Origin: Hydractinia symbiolongicarpus
Lineage: Eukaryota; Cnidaria; Hydrozoa; Anthoathecata; Hydractiniidae
Assembly: GCF_029227915.1 (NCBI RefSeq)
Contig: NC_079878.1
Location: forward strand, 30,407,501-30,471,500
Length of the DNA stretch: 64,000 bases
Reading direction: 5' to 3'
Made by a program: the position numbers and the translations under genes. Within the stretch, counting starts at the first letter, position 1; each line of letters opens with the position of its first letter. Shown piece by piece: positions 46,831 to 61,400 of the stretch. The notes beneath the pieces were generated by a model. That model saw only the letters and a list, made by a program, of their open reading frames with translations. It was not told where the DNA came from and ran no database searches.

Positions 46831-48660
46831 TTCAGCGTCTTATCAAAAATGAAAACATTTTTGAAAACTACAAGTCTCATACGTTTTAGTGGTGAAAAAA
46901 TAATTTAAAAAATCGTTCGGGAAATGAGTTTACTCCCTGGGTATTTTCTTTGTATACTTCTGACTATACGGGCCGAGTCCGGGATTTACGGGAAATCGCG
47001 GGTTTTCGTTTGCCGGCGATTAAACTTCTTTTATTCCGCTTCTCATCAAAATGAAAACATTTTTGAAAAATACAAGTCACATGCGTTTTAGTGGTGAAAA
47101 GATAATTTAAAAAATCGTTCTGGAAATGACTTTACTCACGGGGTACTTTCTTTGTATATACTCGACTATACGGGCCAAGCACGGGATTTACGGGAAATCG
47201 CGGGTTTTCGTTTGCCGACGATTAAACTTCTTTTATTCAGCGTCTCATCAATAATGAAAACATTTTTGAAAACTACAAGTCTCATGCGTTTTAGTGGTGA
47301 AAAAATAATTTAAAAAATCGTTCGGGAAATGAGTTTTCTCACACGGTACTTTCTTTGTATACATTCTACTATACGGGCCAAGCACGGGATTTACGGAAAA
47401 TTGCGGGTTTTCGTTTGCCGGCGATTAAACTTCTTTTATTCAGCGTCTCATCAAAAATGAAAACATTTTTGAAAACTACAAGTCTCATGCGTTTTAGTGG
47501 TGGAAAAATAATTTAAAAAATCGTTCGGGAAATGAGTTTACTCCCTGGGTATTTTCTTTGTATACTTTTGACTATACGGGCCGAGTCCGAGATTTACGGG
47601 AAATCGCGGGTTTTCGTTTGCCGGCGATTAAACTTCTTTTATTCAGCGTCTCATCAAAAATGAAAACATTTTTGAAAACTACAAGTCTCATGCGTTTTAG
47701 TGGTGAAAAAATAATTTAAAAAATCGTTCGGGAAATGAGTTTACTCCCTGGGTATTTTCTTTGTATACTTTTGACTATACGGGCCGAGTCCGAGATTTAC
47801 GGGAAATCGCGGGTTTTCGTTTGCCGGCGATTAAACTTCTTTTACTCAGCGTCTCATCAAAAATGAAAACATTTTTGAAAAATACAAGTCTCATGCGTTT
47901 TAGTGGTGAAAAAAGAATTTAAAAAATCGTTCGGGAAATGAGTTTACTCCCTGGGTATTTTCTTTGTATACTTTTGACTATACGGGCCGAGTCCGAGATT
48001 TACGGGAAATCACGGGTTTTCGTTTGCCGGCGATTAAACTTCTTTTATTCAGCGTCTCATCAAAAATGAAAACATTTTTGAAAAATACAAGTCACATGCG
48101 TTTTAGTGGTGAAAAGATAATTTAAAAAATCGTTCTGGAAATGACTTTACTCACGGGGTACTTTCTTTGTATATACTCGACTATACGGGCCAAGCACGGG
48201 ATTTACGGGAAATCGCGGGTTTTCGTTTGCCGACGATTAAACGTCTTTTATTCAGCGTCTCATCAATAATGAAAACATTTTTGAAAACTACAAGTCTCAT
48301 CCGTTTTAGTGGTGGAAAAATAATTTAAAAAATCGTTCGGGAAATGAGTTTACTCACACGGTACTTTCTTTGTATACATTCTACTATACGGGCCAAGCAC
48401 GGGATTTACGGAAAATTGCGGGTTTTCGTTTGCCGGCGATTAAACTTCTTTTATTCAGCGTCTCATCAAAAATGAAAACATTTTTGAAAACTACAAGTCT
48501 CATGCGTTTTAGTGGTGAAAAAATAATTTAAAAAATCGTTCGGGAAATGAGTTTACTCACACGGTACTTTCTTTGTATACATTCTACTATACGGGCCAAG
48601 CACGGGATTTACGGAAAATTGCGGGTTTTCGTTTGCCGGCGATTAAACTTCTTTTATTCA

Positions 48661-50780
48661 GCGTCTCATCAAAAATGAAAACATTTTTGAAAACTACAAG
48701 TCTTAAACTTCTTTTCTTCCGCGTCTCATCAAAAATGAAAACATTTTTGAAAAATACAAGTCACATGCGTTTTAGTGGTGAAAAAATAATTTAAAAAATC
48801 GTTCGGGAAATGAGTTTACTCCCTGGGTATTTTCTTTGTATACTTTTTACTATACGGCCGAGTCCGAGATTTACGGGAAATCGCGGGTTTTCGTTTGCCG
48901 GCGATTAAACTTCTTTTATTCCGCGTCTCATCAAAAATGAAAACATTTTTGAAAAATACAAGTCACATGCGTTTTAGTGGTGAAAAGATATTTTAAAAAA
49001 TCGTTCTGGAAATGACTTTACTCACGGGGTACTTTCTTTGTATATACTCGACTATACGGGCCAAGCACGGGATTTACGGGAAATCGCGGGTTTTCGTTTG
49101 CCGACGATTAAACGTCTTTTATTCAGCGTCTCATCAATAATGAAAACATTTTTGAAAACTACAAGTCTCATGCGTTTTAGTGGTGAAAAAATAATTTAAA
49201 AAATCGTTCGGGAAATGAGTTTACTCACACGGTACTTTCTTTGTATACATTCTACTATACGGGCCAAGCACGGAGTTTACGGAAAATTGCGGGTTTTCGT
49301 TTGCCGGCGATTAAACTTCTTTTATTCAGCGTCTCATCAAAAATGAAAACACTTTGGAAAACTACAAGTCTCATGCGTTTTAGTGGTGGAAAAATAATTT
49401 AAAAAATCGTTCGGGAAATGAGTTTACTCCCTGGGTATTTTCTTTGTATACTTTTGACTATACGGGCCGAGTCCGAGATTTACGGGAAATCGCGGGTTTT
49501 CGTTTGCCGGCGATTAAACTTCTTTTATTCAGCGTCTCATCAAAAATGAAAACATTTTTGAAAACTACAAGTCTCATGCGTTTTAGTGGTGAAAAAATAA
49601 TTTAAAAAATCGTTCGGGAAATGAGTTTACTCCCTGGGTATTTTCTTTGTATACTTTTGACTATACGGGCCGAGTCCGGGATTTACGGGAAATCGCGGGT
49701 TTTCGTTTGCCGGCGATTAAACTTCTTTTATTCAGCGTCTCATCAAAAATGAAAACATTTTTGAAAAATACAAGTCTCATGCGTTTTAGTGGTGAAAAAA
49801 TAATTTAAAAAATCGTTCGGGAAATGAGTTTACTCCCTGGGTATTTTCTTTGTATACTTTTGACTATACGGGCCGAGTCCGAGATTTACGGGAAATCGCG
49901 GGTTTTCGTTTGCCGGCGAATAAACTTCTTTTATTCAGCGTCTCATCAAAAATGAAAACATTTTTGAAAAATACAAGTCACATGCGTTTTAGTGGTGAAA
50001 AGATAATTTAAAAAATCGTTCTGGAAATGACTTTACTCACGGGGTACTTTGTTTGTATATACTCGACTATACGGGCCAAGCACGGGATTTACGGGAAATC
50101 GCGGGTTTTCGTTTGCCGACGATTAAACGTCTTTTATCCAGCGTCTCATCAATAATGAAAACATTTTTGAAAACTACAAGTCTTAAACTTCTTTTCTTCC
50201 GCGTCTCATCAAAAATGAAAACATTTTTGAAAAATACAAGTCACATGCGTTTTAGTGGTGAAAAAATAATTTAAAAAATCGTTCGGGAAATGAGTTTACT
50301 CCCTGGGTATTTTCTTTGTATACTTTTGACTATACGGCCGAGTCCGAGATTTACGGGAAATCGCGGGTTTTCGTTTGCCGGCGATTAAACTTCTTTTATT
50401 CCGCGTCTCATCAAAAATGAAAACATTTTTGAAAAATACAAGTCACATGCGTTTTAGTGGTGAAAAGATAATTTAAAAAATCCTTCTGGAAATGACTTTA
50501 CTCACGGGGTACTTTCTTTGTATATACTCGACTATACGGGCCAAGCACGGGATTTACGGGAAATCGCGGGTTTTCGTTTGCCGACGATTAAACGTCTTTT
50601 ATTCAGCGTCTCATCAATAATGAAAACATTTTTGAAAACTACAAGTCTCATGCGTTTTAGTGGTGAAAAAATAATTTAAAAAATCGTTCGGGAAATGAGT
50701 TCACTCACACGGTACTTTCTTTGTATACATTCTACTATACGGGCCAAGCACGGAATTTACGGAAAATTGCGGGTTTTCGT
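48661..50780 (+). repeat. Propagated truncated monomer, two copies 1,480 bp apart
   Basis: At 48661-48730 and 50141-50210 the landmark GCGTCTCATC recurs after 60 bp instead of about 203, with the same junction AAGTCTTAAACTTC. About 143 bp is deleted. The following 600 bp, including the shortened TATACGGCCGAG, is shared, so one deletion event was copied with its neighbours. Confidence 0.85.
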
Positions 50781-51111
50781 TTGCCGGCGATTAAACTTCT
50801 TTTATTCAGCGTGTCATCAAAAATGAAAACATTTTTGAAAACTACAAGTCTCATGCGTTTTAGTGGTGAAAAAATAATTTAAAAAATCCTTCTGGAAATG
50901 AGTTTACTCCCTGTGTATTTTCTTTTTATACTTTTGACTATACGGGCCGAGTCCGGGAATTACGGGAATTCGCGGGTTTTCGTTTGCCGGCGATTAAACT
51001 TCCTTTATTCAGCGTCTCATCAAAAATGAAAACATTTTTGAAAACTACAAGTCTCATGCATTTTAGTGGTGAAAAAATAATTTAAAAAATCCTTCTGGAA
51101 ATGAGTTTACT

Positions 51112-54100
51112 CCCTGTGTATTTTCTTTTTATACTTTTGACTATACGGGCCGAGTCCAGGAATTACGGGAATTCGCGGGTTTTCGTTTGCCGGCGATTAA
51201 ACTTCCTTTATTCAGCGTCTCATCAAAAATGGAAACATTTTTGAAAACTACAAGTCTCGTGCGTTTTAGTGGTGAAAAGATAATTTAAAAAATCGTTCTG
51301 GAAATGAGTTTACTCGCAGGGTACTTTCTTTGTATACTTTTGACTATAAGGGCCGAGTCCGGGATTTACGGGAAATCGCGGGTTTTCCTTTGCCGGCTAT
51401 TAAACTTCTTTTATTCAGCGTCTTATGAAAAATGAAAACATTTTTGAAAACTACAAGTCTCGTGCGTTTTAGTGGTGAAGAAATAATTTAAAAAATCGTT
51501 CGGGAAATGAGTTTACTCCCTGGGTATTTTCTTTGTATACTTCTACGGGCCGAGTCCGGGGTTTACGGGAAATCGCGGGTTTTCGTTTGCCGGCGATTAA
51601 ACTTCTTTTATTCCGCTTCTCATCAAAATGAAAACATTTTTGAAAACTACAAGTCTCATGCGTTTTAGTGGTGAAAAAATAATTTAAAAAATCGTTCGGG
51701 AAATGAGTTTACTCCCTGGGTATTTTCTTTGTATACTTTTGACTATACGGGCCGAGTCCGAGATTTACGGGAAATCGCGGGTTTTCGTTTGCCGGCTATT
51801 AAACTTCTTTTATTCAGCGTCTTATCAAAAATGAAAACATTTTTGAAAACTACAAGTCTCGTGCGTTTTAGTGGTGAAAAAATAATTTAAAAAATCCCTC
51901 TGGAAATGAGTTTACTCCCTGTGTATTTTCTTTTTATACTTTTGACTATACGGGCCGAGTCCGGGAATTACGGGAATTCGCGGGTTTTCGTTTGCCGGCG
52001 ATTAAACTTCCTTTATTCAGCGTCTCATTAAAAATGAAAACATTTTTGAAAACTACAAGTCTCATGCGTTTTAGTGGTAAAAAAATAATTTAAAAAATCG
52101 TTCGGGAAATGAGTTTACTCCCTGGGTATTTTCTTTGTATACTTTTGACTATACGGGCCGAGTCCGAGATTTACGGGAAATTGCGGGTTTTCGTTTGCCG
52201 GCCATTAAACTTCTTTTATTCAGCGTCTCATCAAAAATGAAAACATTTTTGAAAACTACAAGTCTCATGTGTTTTAGTGGTGAAAAAATAATTTAAAAAA
52301 TCGTTCGGGAAATGAGTTTACTCACACGGTACTTTCTTTGTATACATTCTACTATACGGGCCAAGCACGGGATTTACGGAAAATTGCGGGTTTTCGTTTG
52401 CCGGCGATTAAACTTCTTTTATTCAGCGTCTCATCAAAAATGAAAACATTTCTGAAAACTACAAGTCTCATGCGTTTTAGTGGTGAAAAAAGAATTTAAA
52501 AAATCGTTCGGGAAATGAGTTTACTCCCTGGGTATTTTCTTTGTATACTTTTGACTATACGGGCCGAGTCCGAGATTTACGGGAAATCGCGGGTTTTCGT
52601 TTGCCGGCCATTAAACTTCTTTTATTCAGCGTCTCATCAAAAATGAAAACATTTTTGAAAACTACAAGTCTCATGCGTTTTAGTGGTGAAAAAATAATTT
52701 AAAAAATCGTTCGGGAAATGAGTTTACTCCCTGGGTATTTTCTTTGTATACTTTTGACTATATGGGCCGAGTCCGAGATTTACGGGAAATCGCGGGTTTT
52801 CGTTTGCCGGCGATTAAACTTCTTTTATTCCGCGTCTCATCAAAAATGAAAACATTTTTGAAAACTACAAGTCACATGCGTTTTAGTGGTGAAAAGATAA
52901 TTTAAAAAATCGTTCTGGAAATGACTTTACTCCCTGTGTATTTTCTTTTTATACTTTTGACTATACGGGCCGAGTCCAGGAATTACGGGAATTCGCGGGT
53001 TTTCGTTTGCCGGCGATTAAACTTCCTTTATTCAGCGTCTCATCAAAAATGGAAACATTTTTGAAAACTACAAGTCTCGTGCGTTTTAGTGGTGAAAAGA
53101 TAATTTAAAAAATCGTTCTGGAAATGAGTTTACTCGCAGGGTACTTTCTTTGTATACTTTTGACTATAAGGGCCGAGTCCGGGATTTACGGGAAATCGCG
53201 GGTTTTCCTTTGCCGGCTATTAAACTTCTTTTATTCAGCGTCTTATGAAAAATGAAAACATTTTTGAAAACTACAAGTCTCGTGCGTTTTAGTGGTGAAG
53301 AAATAATTTAAAAAATCGTTCGGGAAATGAGTTTACTCCCTGGGTATTTTCTTTGTATACTTCTACGGGCCGAGTCCGGGGTTTACGGGAAATCGCGGGT
53401 TTTCGTTTGCCGGCGATTAAACTTCTTTTATTCCGCTTCTCATCAAAATGAAAACATTTTTGAAAACTACAAGTCTCATGCGTTTTAGTGGTGAAAAAAT
53501 AATTTAAAAAATCGTTCGGGAAATGAGTTTACTCCCTGGGTATTTTCTTTGTATACTTTTGACTATACGGGCCGAGTCCGAGATTTACGGGAAATCGCGG
53601 GTTTTCGTTTGCCGGCTATTAAACTTCTTTTATTCAGCGTCTTATCAAAAATGAAAACATTTTTGAAAACTACAAGTCTCGTGCGTTTTAGTGGTGAAAA
53701 AATAATTTAAAAAATCCCTCTGGAAATGAGTTTACTCCCTGTGTATTTTCTTTTTATACTTTTGACTATACGGGCCGAGTCCGGGAATTACGGGAATTCG
53801 CGGGTTTTCGTTTGCCGGCGATTAAACTTCCTTTATTCAGCGTCTCATTAAAAATGAAAACATTTTTGAAAACTACAAGTCTCATGCGTTTTAGTGGTAA
53901 AAAAATAATTTAAAAAATCGTTCGGGAAATGAGTTTACTCCCTGGGTATTTTCTTTGTATACTTTTGACTATACGGGCCGAGTCCGAGATTTACGGGAAA
54001 TTGCGGGTTTTCGTTTGCCGGCCATTAAACTTCTTTTATTCAGCGTCTCATCAAAAATGAAAACATTTTTGAAAACTACAAGTCTCATGCGTTTTAGTGG

Positions 54101-54751
54101 TGAAAAAATAATTTAAAAAATCGTTCGGGAAATGAGTTTACTCACACGGTACTTTCTTTGTATACATTCTACTATACGGGCCAAGCACGGGATTTACGGA
54201 AAATTGCGGGTTTTCGTTTGCCGGCGATTAAACTTCTTTTATTCAGCGTCTCATCAAAAATGAAAACATTTCTGAAAACTACAAGTCTCATGCGTTTTAG
54301 TGGTGAAAAAAGAATTTAAAAAATCGTTCGGGAAATGAGTTTACTCCCTGGGTATTTTCTTTGTATACTTTTGACTATACGGGCCGAGTCCGAGATTTAC
54401 GGGAAATCGCGGGTTTTCGTTTGCCGGCCATTAAACTTCTTTTATTCAGCGTCTCATCAAAAATGAAAACATTTTTGAAAACTACAAGTCTCATGCGTTT
54501 TAGTGGTGAAAAAATAATTTAAAAAATCGTTCGGGAAATGAGTTTACTCCCTGGGTATTTTCTTTGTATACTTTTGACTATATGGGCCGAGTCCGAGATT
54601 TACGGGAAATCGCGGGTTTTCGTTTGCCGGCGATTAAACTTCTTTTATTCCGCGTCTCATCAAAAATGAAAACATTTTTGAAAACTACAAGTCACATGCG
54701 TTTTAGTGGTGAAAAGATAATTTAAAAAATCGTTCTGGAAATGACTTTACT
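51112..54751 (+). repeat. Nine-monomer HOR, two tandem copies of 1,820 bp
   Basis: The second copy starts at about 52932. Both copies carry a 7-bp deletion (TTCTACGGGCCGAG at 51541 and 53361, where TTCTGACTATACGGG is expected). They also share GAGTCCAGGAATT, GGAAACATTTTTG and CTTATGAAAAATG. One difference seen is CTCATGTG (near 52265) against CTCATGCG (near 54085). Confidence 0.88.
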
Positions 54752-55134
54752 CACGGGGTACTTTCTTTGTATATACTCGACTATACGGGCCAAGCACGGG
54801 ATTTACGGGAAATCGCGGGTTTTCGTTTGCCGACGATTAAACGTCTTTTATTCAGCGTCTCATCAAAAATGAAAACATTTTTGAAAACTACAAGTCTCAT
54901 GCGTTTTAGTGGTGAAAAAATAATTTAAAAAATCGTTCGGGAAATAAGTTTACTCACACGGTACTTTCTTTGTATACATTCTACTATACGGGCCAAGCAC
55001 GGGATTTACGGAAAATTGCGGGTTTTCGTTTGCCGGCGATTAATCTTCTTTTATTCAGCGTCTCATCAAAAATGAAAACATTTTTGAAAACTACAAGTCT
55101 CATGCGTTTTAGTGGTGAAAAAAGAATTTAAAAA

Positions 55135-58100
55135 ATCGTTCGGGAAATGAGTTTACTCCCTGGGTATTTTCTTTGTATACTTTTGACTATACGGGCCGAG
55201 TCCGAGATTTACGGGAAATCGCGGGTTTTCGTTTGCCGGCCATTAAACTTCTTTTATTCAGCGTCTCATCAAAAATGAAAACATTTTTGAAAACTACAAG
55301 TCTCATGCGTTTTAGTGGTGAAAAAATAATTTAAAAAATCGATCGGGAAATGAGTTTACTCCCTGGGTCTTTTTTTGTATACTTTTGACTATACGGGCCG
55401 AGTCCGAGATTTACGGGAAATCGCGGGTTTTCGTTTGCCGGCGATTAAACTTCTTTTATTCCGCGTCTCATCAAAAATGAAAACATTTTTGAAAAATACA
55501 AGTCACATGCGTTTTAGTGGTGAAAAGATAATTTAAAAAATCGTTCTGGAAATGACTTTACTCACGGGGTACTTTCTTTGTATATACTCGACTATACGGG
55601 CCAAGCACGGGATTTACGGGAAATCGCGGGTTTTCGTTTGCCGACGATTAAACGTCTTTTATTCAGCGTCTCATCAATAATGAAAACATTTTTGAAAACT
55701 ACAAGTCTCATGCGTTTTAGTGGTGAAAAAATAATTTAAAAAATCGTTCGGGAAATGAGTTTACTCACACGGTACTTTCTTTGTATACATTCTACTATAC
55801 GGGCCAAGCACGGAATTTACGGAAAATTGCGGGTTTTCGTTTGCCGGCGATTAAACTTCTTTTATTCAGCGTCTCATCAAAAATGAAAACATTTTTGAAA
55901 ACTACAAGTCTCATGCGTTTTAGTGGTGAAAAAATAATTTAAAAAATTCTTCTGGAAATGAGTTTACTCCCTGTGTATTTTCTTTTTATACTTTTGACTA
56001 TACGGGCCGAGTCCGGGAATTACGGGAATTCGCGGGTTTTCGTTTGCCAGCGATTAAACTTCCTTTATTCAGCGTCTCATCAAAAATGAAAACATTTTTG
56101 AAAACTACAAGTCTCGTGCGTTTTAGTGGTGAAAAGATAATTTAAAAAATCGTTCTGGAAATGAGTTTACTCGCAGGGTACTTTCTTTATATACTTTTGA
56201 CTATACGGGCCGAGTCTGGGATTTACGGGAATTCGCGGGTTTTCGTTTGCCGGCGATTAAACTTCTTTTATTCAGCGTCTTATCAAAAATGAAAACATTT
56301 TTGAAAACTACAAGTCTCGTGCGTTTTAGTGGTGAAAAGATAATTTAAAAAATCGTTCTGGAAATGAGTTTACTCGCAGGTTACTTTCTTTGTATACTTT
56401 TGACTATACGGGCCGAGTCCGGGATTTACGGGAATTCGCGGGTTTTCGTTTGCCGGCGATTAAACTTCTTTTATTCAGCGTCTTATCAAAAATGAAAACA
56501 TTTTTGAAAACTACAAGTCTCATACGTTTTAGTGGTGAAAAAATAATTTAAAAAATCGTTCGAGAAATGAGTTTACTCCCTGGGTATTTTCTTTGTATAC
56601 TTTTGACTATATGGGCCGAGTCCGGGATTTACGGGAAATCGCGGGTTTTCGTTTGCCGGCGATTAAACTTATTTTATTCCGCTTCTTATCAAAATGAAAC
56701 CATTTTTGAAAACTACAAGTCTCATGCGTTTTAGTGGTGAAAAAATAATTTAAAAAATCGTTCGGGAAATGAGTTTACTCCCTGGGTATTTTCTTTGTAT
56801 ACTTTTGACTATACGGGCCGAGTCCGAGATTTACGGGAAATCGCGGGTTTTCGTTTGCCGGCCATTAAACTTCTTTTATTCAGCGTCTCATCAAAAATGA
56901 AAACATTTTTGAAAACTACAAGTCTCATGCGTTTTAGTGGTGAAAAAATAATTTAAAAAATCGATCGGGAAATGAGTTTACTCCCTGGGTCTTTTTTTGT
57001 ATACTTTTGACTATACGGGCCGAGTCCGAGATTTACGGGAAATCGCGGGTTTTCGTTTGCCGGCGATTAAACTTCTTTTATTCCGCGTCTCATCAAAAAT
57101 GAAAACATTTTTGAAAAATACAAGTCACATGCGTTTTAGTGGTGAAAAGATAATTTAAAAAATCGTTCTGGAAATGACTTTACTCACGGGGTACTTTCTT
57201 TGTATATACTCGACTATACGGGCCAAGCACGGGATTTACGGGAAATCGCGGGTTTTCGTTTGCCGACGATTAAACGTCTTTTATTCAGCGTCTCATCAAT
57301 AATGAAAACATTTTTGAAAACTACAAGTCTCATGCGTTTTAGTGGTGAAAAAATAATTTAAAAAATCGTTCGGGAAATGAGTTTACTCACACGGTACTTT
57401 CTTTGTATACATTCTACTATACGGGCCAAGCACGGAATTTACGGAAAATTGCGGGTTTTCGTTTGCCGGCGATTAAACTTCTTTTATTCAGCGTCTCATC
57501 AAAAATGAAAACATTTTTGAAAACTACAAGTCTCATGCGTTTTAGTGGTGAAAAAATAATTTAAAAAATTCTTCTGGAAATGAGTTTACTCCCTGTGTAT
57601 TTTCTTTTTATACTTTTGACTATACGGGCCGAGTCCGGGAATTACGGGAATTCGCGGGTTTTCGTTTGCCAGCGATTAAACTTCCTTTATTCAGCGTCTC
57701 ATCAAAAATGAAAACATTTTTGAAAACTACAAGTCTCGTGCGTTTTAGTGGTGAAAAGATAATTTAAAAAATCGTTCTGGAAATGAGTTTACTCGCAGGG
57801 TACTTTCTTTATATACTTTTGACTATACGGGCCGAGTCTGGGATTTACGGGAATTCGCGGGTTTTCGTTTGCCGGCGATTAAACTTCTTTTATTCAGCGT
57901 CTTATCAAAAATGAAAACATTTTTGAAAACTACAAGTCTCGTGCGTTTTAGTGGTGAAAAGATAATTTAAAAAATCGTTCTGGAAATGAGTTTACTCGCA
58001 GGTTACTTTCTTTGTATACTTTTGACTATACGGGCCGAGTCCGGGATTTACGGGAATTCGCGGGTTTTCCTTTGCCGGCGATTAAACTTCTTTTATTCAG

Positions 58101-58482
58101 CGTCTTATCAAAAATGAAAACATTTGTGAAAACTACAAGTCTCATACGTTTTAGTGGTGAAAAAATAATTTAAAAAATCGTTCGAGAAATGAGTTTACTC
58201 CCTGGGTATTTTCTTTGTATACTTTTGACTATATGGGCCGAGTCCGGGATTTACGGGAAATCGCGGGTTTTCGTTTGCCGGCGATTAAACTTATTTTATT
58301 CCGCTTCTTATCAAAATGAAACCATTTTTGAAAACTACAAGTCTCATGCGTTTTAGTGGTGAAAAAATAATTTAAAAAATCGTTCGGGAAATGAGTTTAC
58401 TCCCTGGGTATTTTCTTTGTATACTTTTGACTATACGGGCCGAGTCCGAGATTTACGGGAAATCGCGGGTTTTCGTTTGCCG
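55135..58482 (+). repeat. Eight-monomer HOR, two tandem copies of 1,622 bp
   Basis: GATCGGGAAATG (55341 and 56963), CCCTGGGTCTTTTTTTG, TTTGCCAGCGATT and ACTTATTTTATTCC recur at offset 1,622. The copies differ at sites such as TTTTCGTTTGCC against TTTTCCTTTGCC near 58070. Confidence 0.85.
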
Positions 58483-61400
58483 GCGATTAAACTTCTTTTA
58501 TTCTGCGTCTCATCAAAAATGAAAACATTTTTGAAAAATACAAGTCACATGCGTTTTAGTGGTGAAAAGATAATTTAAAAAATCGTTCTGGAAATGACTT
58601 TACTCACGGGGTACTTTCTTTGTATATACTCGATTATACGGGCCAAGCACGGGATTTACGGGAAATCGCGGGTTTTCGTTTGCCGACGATTAAACTTCTT
58701 TTATTCAGCGTCTCATCAATAATGAAAACATTTTTGAAAACTACAAGTCTCATGCGTTTTAGTGGTGAAAAAATAATTTAAAAAATCGTTCGGGAAATGA
58801 GTTTACTCACACGGTACTTTCTTTGTATACATTCGACTATACGGGCCAAGCACGGGATTTACGAGAAATCGCGGGTTTTCATTTGCCGGCGATTAAACTT
58901 CTTTTATTCAGCGTCTCATCAAAAATGAAAACATTTTTGAAAACTACAAGTCTCATGCGTTTTAGTGGTGAAAAAATAATTTAAAAAATCGTTCGGGAAA
59001 TGAGTTTACTCACACGATACTTTCTTTGTATACATTCGACTATACGGCCAAGCCCGGGATTTACGGGAAAACGCGGTTTTTCGTTTGCCGGCGATTAAAC
59101 TTCTTTTATTCAGCGTCTCATCAAAAATGAAAACATTTTTGAAAAATACAAGTCTCATGCGTTTTAGTGGTGAAAAAATAATTTAAAAAATCGTTCGGGA
59201 AATGAGTTTACTCCCTGGGTATTTTCTTTGTATACTTTTGACTATACGGGCCGAGTCCGAGATTTACGGGAAATCGCGGGTTTTCGTTTGCCGGCGATTA
59301 AACTTCTTTTATTCCGCGTCTCATCAAAAATGAAAACATTTTTAAAAATACAAGTCACATGCGTTTTAGTGGTGAAAAGATAATTTAAAAAATCGTTCTG
59401 GAAATGACTTTACTCACGGGGTACTTTCTTTGTATACATTCTACTATACGGGCCAAGCACGGGATTTACGGAAAATTGCGGGTTTTCGTTTGCCGGCGAT
59501 TAAACTTCTTTTATTCAGCGTCTCATCAAAAATGAAAACATTTTTGAAAACTACAAGTCTCATGCGTTTTAGTGGTGAAAAAATAATTTAAAAAATCGTT
59601 CGGGAAATGAGTTTACTCCCTGGGTATTTTCTTTGTATACTTTTGACTATACGGGCCGAATCCGAGATTTACGGGAAATCGCGGGTTTTCGTTTGCCGGC
59701 GATTAAACTTCTTTTATTCAGCGTCTCATCAAAAATGAAAACATTTTTGAAAAATACAAGTCTCATGCGTTCTAGTGGTGAAAAAATAATTTAAAAAATC
59801 GTTCGGGAAATGAGTTTACTCTCTGGGTATTTTCTTTGTATACTTTTGACTATACGGGCCGAGTCCGAGATTTACGGGAAATCGCGGGTTTTCGTTTGCC
59901 GGCGATTAAACTTCTTTTATTCCGCGTCTCATCAAAAATGAAAACATTTTTGAAAAATACAAGTCACATGCGTTTTAGTGGTGAAAAGATAATTTAAAAA
60001 ATCGTTCTGGAAAAGACTTTACTCACGGGGTACTTTCTTTGTATATACTCGACTATACGGGCCAAGCACGGGATTTACGGGAAATCGCGGGTTTTCGTTT
60101 GCCGACGATTAAACGTCTTTTATTCAGCGTCTCATCAATAATGAAAACATTTTTGAAAACTACAAGTCTCATGCGTTTTAGTGGTGAAAAAATAATTTAA
60201 AAAATCGTTCGGGAAATGAGTTTACTCACACGGTACTTTCTTTGTATACATTCTACTACACGGGCCAAGCACGGAATTTACGGAAAATTGCGGGTTTTCG
60301 TTTGCCGGCGATTAAACTTCTTTTATTCAGCGTCTCATCAAAAATGAAAACATTTTTGAAAACTACAAGTCTCATGCGTTTTAGTGGTGAAAAAATAATT
60401 TAAAAAATCCTTCTGGAAATGAGTTTACTCCCTGTGTATTTTCTTTTTATACTTTTGACTATACGGGCCGAGTCCGGGAATTACGGGAATTCGCGGGTTT
60501 TCGTTTGCCGGCGATTAAACTTCCTTTATTCAGCGTCTCATCAAAAATGAAAACATTTTTGAAAACTACAAGTCTCGTGCGTTTTAGTGGTGAAAAGATA
60601 ATTTAAAAAATCGTTCTGGAAATGAGTTTACTCGCAGGGTACTTTCTTTGTATACTTTTGACTATACGGGCCGAGTCTGGGATTTACGGGAATTCGCGGG
60701 TTTTCGTTTGCCGGCGATTAAACTTCTTTTATTCAGCGTCTTATCAAAAATGAAAACATTTTTGAAAACTACAAGTCTCGTGCGTTTTAGTGGTGAAAAG
60801 ATAATTTAAAAAATCGTCCTGGAAATGAGTTTACTCGCAGGGTACTTTCTTTGTATACTTTTGACTATACGGGCCGATTCCGGGATTTACGGGAAATCGC
60901 GGGTTTTCGTTTGCCGGCGATTAAACTTATTTTATTCCGCTTCTTATCAAAATGAAACCATTTTTGAAAACTACAAGTCTCATGCGTTTTAGTGGTGAAA
61001 AAATAATTTAAAAAATCGTTCGGGAAATGAGTTTACTCCCTGGGTATTTTCTTTGTATACTTTTGACTATACGGGCCGAGTCCGAGATTTACGGGAAATC
61101 GCGGGTTTTCGTTTGCCGGCGATTAAACTTCTTTTATTCCGCGTCTCATCAAAAATGAAAACATTTTTGAAAAATACAAGTCACATGCGTTTTAGTGGTG
61201 AAAAGATAATTTAAAAAATCGTTCTGGAAATGACTTTACTCACGAGGTACTTTCTTTGTATATACTCGACTATACGGGCCAAGCACGGGATTTACGGGAA
61301 ATCGCGGGTTTTCGTTTGCCGACGATTAAACTTCTTTTATTCAGCGTCTCATCAATAATGAAAACATTTTTGAAAACTACAAGTCTCATGCGTTTTAGTG

